DNA of 59,419 bases from a virus. The stretch is from positions 1 through 59,419 of the IMG/VR virus record IMGVR_UViG_3300030099_002167; one strand, written 5' to 3'. Position numbers and translations under genes: made by a program. Shown here piece by piece: positions 54,417 to 59,419 of this stretch (the stretch's first letter is position 1; every line of letters begins with the position of its first letter). The notes under the pieces are model-generated. The model searched no databases and was not told where the DNA came from. It saw only the letters and a list, made by a program, of their open reading frames with translations.

Positions 54417-55202
54417 ATGCCAACTAATATAAATACATTATCAGACGGTCAACTAGTTCTTAATCAAGGACAGTACTATGTTGTTGCAACAGTTAATGGT
54501 AAAAAAGTACTACAGCTTATAACTGCAGCACAGCTAGCTACCTTTTTTACAGATAATAGTTGGACATTATCTTTTTCGTTAGATACACAAGCTTGGATTT
54601 CTTATCATGATTACACCCCTTATCTAATGACTAACACTCGTAATGTATTATATTCAATGAATTACGATGAAATATATAAACACAATATACCTACTAAATA
54701 TGCAAGGTTTTATGAAGTAGGAGGTACACAACAAACATATGCAAGTTTTGTAGATGCAGTATTTAATGAACAGCCGGATCGTAGTAAAATGTATGCAACG
54801 GTCAACTGGATATCTAAGACTACAGCATCAAACGGAGCACACTTATATAATAGTACTATTACTGATTTACTAATATATAACTCGTATCAGTGTTCTGGTA
54901 ATCTTGATTTAGTGAGGAAAACCTCAACAAACCAAGAAGATATACGTAATTTTAATATGTTTAATACAGAAGGCACTTGGTCTGTTAATAAGTTCCGAGA
55001 TATTGTTATTAATCCTGACAATCCCTTCATAGACAGTAATTTAGAACTAATAACTAGTAACTTAAATGTTAATAAAGACTGGTTTACTAAAAAGAGGTTT
55101 GTAGATAAGTTCATAATTTCTCGTTTTTCATTTGACAATGTAAGCCAAAATAGTTTATATTTGTATGATGTTAGTGCGAATATGAGATTATCTGCCAGAT
55201 AA
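54417..55202 (+). CDS. muzzle-associated protein (261 aa), possible split C-terminal part
   Basis: A 261-residue protein starting 2 bases after the giant gene. Segments NSWTLSFSLDTQAWISYHDY, TPYLMTNTRNVLYSMNYDE and KRFVDKFIISRFSFDN look like the C-terminal region of muzzle proteins in related phages, where I remember 'W.lSyS....WiSfHSY.P....' at the end of one long protein. Here it is a separate gene, and the preceding protein ends instead in a vWA domain. A split or domain swap is therefore possible. Confidence 0.55.
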   Translation: MPTNINTLSDGQLVLNQGQYYVVATVNGKKVLQLITAAQLATFFTDNSWTLSFSLDTQAWISYHDYTPYLMTNTRNVLYSMNYDEIYKHNIPTKYARFYEVGGTQQTYASFVDAVFNEQPDRSKMYATVNWISKTTASNGAHLYNSTITDLLIYNSYQCSGNLDLVRKTSTNQEDIRNFNMFNTEGTWSVNKFRDIVINPDNPFIDSNLELITSNLNVNKDWFTKKRFVDKFIISRFSFDNVSQNSLYLYDVSANMRLSAR

Positions 55203-55225
55203 TATTAATTTTAGATATCAAAGAT

Positions 55226-55308
55226 AGTCAGCGTAGTAATAAAGTTCCAAAGAATACCAAAATTTAGTATAGAATCTCCAATTATATAGTAACAGCAGCT
55301 CGCTGACT
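55226..55308. other. 8-bp inverted repeat bounding an intergenic leader
   Basis: AGTCAGCG (55226-55233) and CGCTGACT (55301-55308) are perfect complements around 67 bases. They sit in the only intergenic gap of note between 54417 and 56601 and just before the ATG of the outer-membrane-like protein. Could be an RNA structure or a recombination remnant. Confidence 0.4.
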
Positions 55309-55335
55309 CTCTCTGATAATAAACACTAAATAAAA

Positions 55336-56601
55336 ATGAGAGATTCTTATACTTATAAAAGAGGTACTTACATCTTTACCTTAATATTCTTATTATGTTC
55401 TTTTGTAACCTACGGTCAAGTAGAAAAAGAAAAGAAGAACATTTTCAAATCTATATACGAACAGATCTTTAAATACGGAACTATTTACGTAGCTGGAGAT
55501 ATTAACAATGCTCAAGTAGAGCAAGAGTCTTTTTTTGTTAGACCTCCAGAAGGTGGAAGTTTATATGATGTACCAGAAGTAATAGATGTAACTATCAAAC
55601 ATCCTTTTGATTATAGATATGGATTTGGAATCCGTAAGCTTGGTCGTTTTGGATACGAGAGAAAGCCGGATAACTTCTGGACTGGTAATGTAAAAAGAGA
55701 AAAACAAAATGCATTATCTGCTCCTACTTCTGCAGTTGACGGTTTAGAATACTTACTACACTATGAAAAGGAAAGACATAGAGGAATGGTTTGGAACAAC
55801 TCTAGATTCTTTATTAGACACACTGGTAAATATCATATTGCTAAGCTAGAGCAAAGAAATATAGGATCAAGAGACTTCGAATATAAATCAGCAGAGCTTA
55901 GATTTAGACTACCACTAGGTAGCAAAGCTTCTATTTCAGCTGGCGCAATCTACCGTACTCATCAACGTGGTTATGGATTTAATCCAATAGAGCTTTGGTT
56001 AAACCAAATGGAAACAGATGAGTTTGGTAATCAATACCCTGCAAATCCTTGGTACAGTCTTGGATATCAATACGGATACGAAGACGTATACTACTCATCT
56101 GTTGTCTACAATAATGATGGTACAGTTGAACAAATGGGAGACTGGTTATGGAGAGATGATCAGGGAAACATAGTTGCATATACAGATTTACAGTTTAGAA
56201 ATACTGTATTTAGAAAACTCATGAATAGATATAACAGAGAGTTTTGGGAAACTGTAGAACCTTATCATGTTGTATCACCTATTGTAGGTATGGATTTCTA
56301 TCATTATAAGTCTAGTTTCTGGATACATGCATACGCTAGTGTACTACTTCCTTATCATAAATATATATTTAATGATAGAGAGTGGGATGAACTAAACTAT
56401 GGATATAGAAATGGATGGAAGTACGATCCTGTAACAGGAGATGAAAACGAATTTGAACAATGGTTAGACTACCAAGGGGGTCTAAACATGGGATGGAAAA
56501 TTAGTAAGACGCTTGGGGTATTTGTAGAAGGAGAATATACTAAAATGTGGGATACTGAATTTTTTAACTCAACCTTTGGAATTAATTATACATTTAGATA
56601 A
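55336..56601 (+). CDS. phage-encoded secreted protein, probable outer-membrane beta-barrel
   Basis: A 421-residue protein with a signal peptide (MRDSYTYKRGTYIFTLIFLL, then CSFVTYG-Q, cleavage near residue 28). The mature part has many short alternating strands rich in Y, F, W and G (RYGFGIRKLGRFGYERKP, SFWIHAYASVLLPYHKYIF, GLNMGWKISKTLGVFVEGEY) and ends in FGINYTFR, a terminal pattern like those of outer-membrane barrels. Size fits a 14-16-strand barrel. Phage proteins of this kind could alter the surface, for example by blocking the phage's receptor; that is inference. Confidence 0.65.
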   Translation: MRDSYTYKRGTYIFTLIFLLCSFVTYGQVEKEKKNIFKSIYEQIFKYGTIYVAGDINNAQVEQESFFVRPPEGGSLYDVPEVIDVTIKHPFDYRYGFGIRKLGRFGYERKPDNFWTGNVKREKQNALSAPTSAVDGLEYLLHYEKERHRGMVWNNSRFFIRHTGKYHIAKLEQRNIGSRDFEYKSAELRFRLPLGSKASISAGAIYRTHQRGYGFNPIELWLNQMETDEFGNQYPANPWYSLGYQYGYEDVYYSSVVYNNDGTVEQMGDWLWRDDQGNIVAYTDLQFRNTVFRKLMNRYNREFWETVEPYHVVSPIVGMDFYHYKSSFWIHAYASVLLPYHKYIFNDREWDELNYGYRNGWKYDPVTGDENEFEQWLDYQGGLNMGWKISKTLGVFVEGEYTKMWDTEFFNSTFGINYTFR

Positions 56602-56602
56602 T

Positions 56603-56659
56603 ATGAAAACAAATTTTATATGTCCGTTCTGCATAGGCTGTGGTTTATGTGGTGATTAA
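56603..56659 (+). CDS. 18-residue Cys-rich micro-ORF (candidate)
   Basis: ATG at 56603, TAA at 56657-56659. The predicted peptide MKTNFICPFCIGCGLCGD has four cysteines as CPFC and CGLC, an arrangement that could bind zinc or iron. It lies between two genes with one base to the preceding stop. Very short, so coding status is uncertain. Confidence 0.3.
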   Translation: MKTNFICPFCIGCGLCGD

Positions 56660-56670
56660 ATGAGAAAGTT

Positions 56671-56991
56671 ATGGCACGACAATTAGACGAAAATACATCT
56701 ATGGGTATAGATATAGATGGAGATGGTAAATCAGATTTTGCTATATCACTTAAAACAATAGGAGGCTTAATAGCTGGTATTGTGGCATTAGCTGGTATGT
56801 GGTTTACACTACAGGCAGATATAGCTGAAGCTAAAGAGTTGCCTAAACCAGAAATATCTAGAACTGAGTATGATTTAAAAGACGAATTAATTAGATCTAC
56901 AATATTAGATACACAAGATGATGTTGAAGATATAAAAGAAAAATTAGATAAGATAGACGAAAGGCTATACGAAATACAGAAACAAAGATGA
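56671..56991 (+). CDS. membrane protein with one TM and coiled coil, holin/spanin-like
   Basis: A 106-residue protein: an acidic DIDGDGKSDFAIS N-terminus, one hydrophobic helix near 27-48 (TIGGLIAGIVALAGMWFTL), then a long coiled coil (DTQDDVEDIKEKLDKIDERL). One TM plus a periplasmic or cytoplasmic coiled coil suits an inner-membrane spanin subunit or an accessory holin. Its stop overlaps the next gene by four bases (ATGA), a secreted thioredoxin-fold protein. Confidence 0.5.
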   Translation: MARQLDENTSMGIDIDGDGKSDFAISLKTIGGLIAGIVALAGMWFTLQADIAEAKELPKPEISRTEYDLKDELIRSTILDTQDDVEDIKEKLDKIDERLYEIQKQR

Positions 56992-57398
56992 AACACATAA
57001 TACTATTACTAATAAGCTTCTATACCTTTGCACAAAGCGATGTACCAGAAGAGTATTGGATTGATGATAGCAACTTTGAAGAAACAATAAATCAAAGATC
57101 CGCATTTGGAGATGATAACCTACAACCTATAGTAGTAGAGTTCTGGGCAGAATTTAATAAAGAAAACTGCTTTGCAGAATGGGATAAAGTAGAAAATGCT
57201 TTATACTATAGAATAGATATATCAAAAGCACCTAATGCGAAAAAGAAATACAAGGTGCGTATGGCACCTACCGTTATTATATTTTATGACGGTATAAAAG
57301 AAACAGCTTTCAAGGCAGGTTTAGATCTACTGCTACCTGCAGATTTAGCTGATATACAAGAAGCAGTAGACCAAGCCGCACAAGCGGGACAATTTTAA
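56988..57398 (+). CDS. secreted thioredoxin-fold protein lacking the CXXC motif
   Basis: A 136-residue protein with signal peptide MKHIILLLISFYTFA-Q. The core VVEFWAEFNKENCFAEWDKV at 49-68 is the thioredoxin 'vvvefWaxWCxxC' region with only one cysteine (C61). A proline near MAPTVIIFYDG is at the cis-proline position. Alanine-rich C-terminal helix. Loss of the dithiol active site means a reductase is unlikely; a chaperone- or adaptor-type role is possible. It is expected to be periplasmic. Confidence 0.65.
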   Translation: MKHIILLLISFYTFAQSDVPEEYWIDDSNFEETINQRSAFGDDNLQPIVVEFWAEFNKENCFAEWDKVENALYYRIDISKAPNAKKKYKVRMAPTVIIFYDGIKETAFKAGLDLLLPADLADIQEAVDQAAQAGQF

Positions 57399-57402
57399 AG
57401 AT

Positions 57403-57621
57403 ATGAATATATTAAAAAGATGGTGGACTAAGTTATGGAGCAAAACCACAGTTGACGAGAAAGCCATAGCAACAGTAAAAGAAGTTAAAAGACGTGCTAA
57501 AAATGTAGGTCAAGAACTATCTGATGTAGGTAGTGCTATGAAAGAAGTTGGTAATCAACTTGGTGATGTAGGAGCAGCAGTAAAAGGTAAAAAAAGAAAA
57601 GGAAGAAAAAGAAAAAAATAA
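57403..57621 (+). CDS. small amphipathic helical protein with lysine-rich tail (72 aa)
   Basis: MNILKRWWTKLW start, a long amphipathic helix with repeats of the form 'DVGxAxKEVGxQLGDVG', and a tail of K and R (KGKKRKGRKRKK). Could bind DNA through the tail and membrane or protein through the helix. Opens the run of very small basic genes. Confidence 0.65.
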   Translation: MNILKRWWTKLWSKTTVDEKAIATVKEVKRRAKNVGQELSDVGSAMKEVGNQLGDVGAAVKGKKRKGRKRKK

Positions 57622-57785
57622 TGAATTTATTTAGTTTAATTCATATTCGTCTTCTAGGAGACGGTGCTTTATTAGGATTTACTTATTTTAGTAAAGATGA
57701 TAGAATACCTGAGTATGCAGACGAAGATTGGTATGAACTAAATATTTATTTTATTATAATTGCAATAACACTTAGATGGCATTAA
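57621..57785 (+). CDS. small membrane-type ORF (54 aa)
   Basis: Starts in a TAATG overlap with the basic gene, encodes an N-terminal MNLFSLIHIRLLGDGALLGF segment, an acidic middle, and a hydrophobic ending (NIYFIIIAITLRWH). Likely a small membrane protein; not recognised. Confidence 0.5.
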   Translation: MNLFSLIHIRLLGDGALLGFTYFSKDDRIPEYADEDWYELNIYFIIIAITLRWH

Positions 57786-57786
57786 T

Positions 57787-57960
57787 ATGAAAGTAAAAGG
57801 CGTAAACGTAGATAGTCTAAATAAAAGACAACAGAATGCTCTTAAAAGGCATTCTAAACATCATACAGTAAAGCATATAAGAAGTATGGTTACTGCTATG
57901 AAAAAAGGCGCAACGTTCGGTAAATCGCATAAAATGGCGATGAAGAAAGTTGGTAAATAA
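57787..57960 (+). CDS. very basic small protein (57 aa)
   Basis: Starts 1 base after the previous stop. About a third of its residues are K or R, with several His (LKRHSKHHTVKHIRSM). Predicted helical; ends MAMKKVGK. Resembles a small DNA-condensing protein. Confidence 0.65.
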   Translation: MKVKGVNVDSLNKRQQNALKRHSKHHTVKHIRSMVTAMKKGATFGKSHKMAMKKVGK

Positions 57961-57986
57961 TTGTGTAACTATATAATATTTTCAAA

Positions 57987-58139
57987 ATGGGAAATAAAAA
58001 AATGAAATATGGAGGCGGTGGTAAAATGAGACCAGCAAATCCAGGCATGTATGCAATAGGTGGCATGTTAGATAAAAAAATAAGTAAGATGGGTGGCGGA
58101 ATGTTAGCTGCTATGAACATCAAAAAAAGAAAAGTATAA
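57987..58139 (+). CDS. small Gly/Met/Lys-rich protein (50 aa)
   Basis: Starts after TATATAATATTTTCAAA. Contains KYGGGGKM, YAIGGML and SKMGGGMLAAM, recurrent Gly-Gly-Met motifs, and a basic end (NIKKRKV). The 'Y-x-x-GGM' motif recurs in the next gene. Confidence 0.6.
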   Translation: MGNKKMKYGGGGKMRPANPGMYAIGGMLDKKISKMGGGMLAAMNIKKRKV

Positions 58140-58141
58140 CC

Positions 58142-58267
58142 ATGGGATGTGGATGCATGAAAAAAGGTGGATCTACAAAACGTAAGAGAAAGAGAAAAAC
58201 TTATTCTTACGCATATGGTGGTATGTTAAGTTTAAAAAAATTCCGTAAGGACGGATGTAAAATGTAA
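58142..58267 (+). CDS. small basic Cys protein with YGGM motif (41 aa)
   Basis: Starts 2 bases after the preceding stop. MGCGCMKKGG start, then KRKRKRKTYSYAYGGML and a basic Cys end (RKDGCKM). Shares the YxxGGML motif with its neighbour. Highly basic. Confidence 0.6.
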   Translation: MGCGCMKKGGSTKRKRKRKTYSYAYGGMLSLKKFRKDGCKM

Positions 58268-58272
58268 TTATT

Positions 58273-58440
58273 ATGGCAAAAAAAAAGAAAAAAGGATTAT
58301 ACGCAAATATCCACGCTAAAAGAAGACGTATCAAAGCAGGCTCTGGTGAGAAAATGAGAAAGCCAGGATCTAAAGGAGCTCCTACAGCTGCAAACTTTAG
58401 GAGAGCTAAGAAGACTGCTAAGAAACGTAAAAAGAAATAA
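58273..58440 (+). CDS. small Lys-rich protein with NIHAKRRRIKAGSGE motif (55 aa)
   Basis: About 45 percent K or R. The central LYANIHAKRRRIKAGSGEKM and PGSKGAPTAANF segments are ones that I recall from hypothetical proteins of marine phages of several types, close to structural genes. No function known; the pattern suggests a conserved nucleic-acid-binding virion component. Confidence 0.7.
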   Translation: MAKKKKKGLYANIHAKRRRIKAGSGEKMRKPGSKGAPTAANFRRAKKTAKKRKKK

Positions 58441-58442
58441 TT

Positions 58443-58727
58443 ATGGCAAAGGCGATTAGACGTACTACAGGCAAAGGCGGTAACTACCGTAAAACTAAGT
58501 CTGGAGCAGGCATGACTCGTAAAGGAGTTAGAGCTTACAGGCGTGCTAACCCTGGATCTAAACTTAAGACAGCTGTTACCGGTAAAGTTAAAAAAGGTAG
58601 CAAAGCTGCTAAAAGACGAAAGTCATACTGTGCTAGAAGCTTAGGACAACTTAAGAGGTCTAGTGCAAAAACTAGAAATAATCCGAACTCTAGAATAAGA
58701 CAAGCTAGACGTAGGTGGAAATGTTAA
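58443..58727 (+). CDS. DUF6321-like basic protein (94 aa)
   Basis: Contains GNYRKTKSGAGMTRKGVRAY, RANPGSKLKTAVTGKVKKGS and NPNSRIRQARRRWKC, which match my memory of DUF6321, a protein family seen widely in marine phages and often linked to the virion. Strongly basic. Last of the longer basic genes; only two bases separate it from the previous stop. Confidence 0.75.
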   Translation: MAKAIRRTTGKGGNYRKTKSGAGMTRKGVRAYRRANPGSKLKTAVTGKVKKGSKAAKRRKSYCARSLGQLKRSSAKTRNNPNSRIRQARRRWKC

Positions 58728-58745
58728 ACACTTAAATAAATAATT

Positions 58746-58832
58746 ATGCCTAAAGGTAAAGGAACATACGGGTCTAAAATGGGAAGACCTCCTAAAAAAA
58801 AGAAAAAAACCACTAAGAAAAAAAAGAAATAA
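58746..58832 (+). CDS. 28-residue Lys-rich micro-protein
   Basis: MPKGKGTYGSKMGRPPKKKK start and an all-Lys/Thr tail. The 'GKGTYGSKMGRPPKK' segment looks like other phage micro-proteins that I recall. It stops just before the holin gene. Coding is supported by its position and the same composition as its neighbours. Confidence 0.55.
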   Translation: MPKGKGTYGSKMGRPPKKKKKTTKKKKK

Positions 58833-58835
58833 ATT

Positions 58836-59267
58836 ATGGGAAAACCAAAAAAGAAGTTTTCTGAAACTAAGGTAGGAGCATTCTTATCTAAGGCTGCTCC
58901 TAGTATATTAGGTATAGCAGGAGATGTAATACCTGATGCAGGTGTATTAGGTTTAGTAAAAAATCTTATATCAAAAGATAAAACTATGCCTGCTGAAGAT
59001 AAAGAAAAAGCAATGAAGTTGTTAGAAATTGATATGATAGAGATGCAAGAAGTGTCTAAAAGATGGACTGCTGATATGGCTAGTACAAGCTGGCTTAGCA
59101 AAAATGTGCGTCCTATAACTTTAATTTTCTTTTCAGTATCCTATATAGTAGGTTGGTATTTAGGTTATCAACTAGATAGTGTAGCAGGAGTTCTTTCATT
59201 AATTGTAGGAGCATACTTCGGTTCTAGAGGGATTGAAAAGGTAATGGGTAATAACAGACATAAGTAA
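58836..59267 (+). CDS. holin of the 3-TM family
   Basis: A 143-residue protein. After a basic N-terminus and an amphipathic helix, the second half reads SKRWTADMASTSWLSKNVRP, then hydrophobic TLIFFSVSYIVGWYLGYQL and VAGVLSLIVGAYFGSRGIEK. The SWLSKNxRPxTLIF...YFGxRGIEK pattern is that of phage holins of the 3-TM (GTA-type holin) family. It would open the inner membrane for the endolysin candidate at 44063. The stop shares its last A with the next ATG. Confidence 0.85.
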   Translation: MGKPKKKFSETKVGAFLSKAAPSILGIAGDVIPDAGVLGLVKNLISKDKTMPAEDKEKAMKLLEIDMIEMQEVSKRWTADMASTSWLSKNVRPITLIFFSVSYIVGWYLGYQLDSVAGVLSLIVGAYFGSRGIEKVMGNNRHK

Positions 59268-59419
59268 TGAAAATAAGAAAAGAATATACATATAATCCGA
59301 AAAAGTATCAAAATGGAGCGCAGTTACCTCCTATGATGCCAACTCCACCTACCCCTGCTACTATCTCACAAGCTCCTGGCTTTTTAGATAACTTGGTTAG
59401 TGATGTTCGTTCTATTGTT
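59267..59419 (+). CDS. partial ORF cut by the window end
   Basis: ATG in the TAATG overlap with the holin gene, open for 51 codons to the window edge. It begins MKIRKEYTYNPKKYQNGAQL, followed by a Pro/Thr-rich segment and VSDVRSIV. The N-terminal 'YQNGAQL' resembles the YxxGGxL motif of the small basic proteins upstream. Too short to assign. Confidence 0.55.
   Translation, partial: MKIRKEYTYNPKKYQNGAQLPPMMPTPPTPATISQAPGFLDNLVSDVRSIV

Noticed and set aside
1-59419. CRISPR arrays, insertion sequences, integrase, toxin-antitoxin pairs
   Set aside because: No regularly spaced direct repeats, no transposase DDE or tyrosine-recombinase motifs and no terminal inverted repeats were seen; the phage appears to be without a lysogeny module in this window.
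1-59419. Alternative genetic code (reassigned TAG or TGA) as in some crAss-like phages
   Set aside because: TAG and TGA both occur as natural ends of compact, overlapping genes (for example TAG at 45737-45739 and TGA at 46167-46169), and the long genes carry no internal TAG or TGA.

Overview
This window looks like about 59 kb of a tailed double-stranded DNA phage that infects a Bacteroidetes (probably marine flavobacterial) host. It is not a bacterial chromosome. The case rests on four things. There is a full virion set: large terminase, portal, scaffold-like protein, capsid protein, ring proteins, giant tail proteins, fibres and holin. DNA is AT-rich and genes are packed with ATGA/TAATG overlaps. 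Most genes lack a Shine-Dalgarno sequence and instead start after A/T-only leaders. Three predicted exported proteins have the short signal peptides ending in A-Q or G-Q that are typical of Bacteroidetes, and one belongs to a family I know from that phylum (DUF4846). The gene order (TerL, portal, scaffold-like, capsid, ring proteins, very large muzzle-like protein) reminds me of crAss-like podoviruses; that is from memory of the families, not a search. Both ends cut through genes, so the genome continues on both sides.

Left arm (1-14569), all on the minus strand: the replication and recombination module. Read in transcription order it holds several small unknown genes, a secreted DUF4846 protein coupled to a tiny coiled-coil protein and a tiny lipoprotein, family A DNA polymerase with proofreading domain, SF2 helicase, an unknown winged-helix-like protein, DnaB-type helicase, Sak4-like RecA-fold ATPase, a possible ssDNA-binding protein, a Toprim primase, a RusA-like resolvase, a NinB-like protein, a zinc ribbon and an RIIA-like GHKL ATPase cut by the window edge. 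Hairpins at 4245-4264 and 12495-12533 look like terminators for this strand.

Switch region (about 14040-15110): the strands diverge here. It contains clustered inverted repeats, a G-rich structured block at 14611-14710 and two tiny ORFs on the plus strand. It is the natural place for the control elements of the two arms.

Right arm (14735-59419), all on the plus strand: small early-right genes including a winged-helix protein and an HU-like protein; packaging (17492 TerL); head (portal, scaffold-like, capsid followed by a strong terminator, ring proteins); an abundant-looking virion protein followed by a second strong terminator; an HTH-metallophosphoesterase; fibres, including a 3026-residue protein with an S74 self-cleaving chaperone and eight YYLDP-type repeats; a vWA protein; a methyltransferase-like protein; an endolysin candidate; ring and muzzle-like proteins of 264-2484 residues; a phage-encoded outer-membrane-barrel-like protein; a secreted thioredoxin-fold protein without CXXC; a run of very small, very basic genes; and a 3-TM holin.

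At least fourteen of the genes listed are shorter than 60 codons and were found by reading overlaps and gaps directly. No tRNA, CRISPR array, integrase or insertion sequence was recognised.
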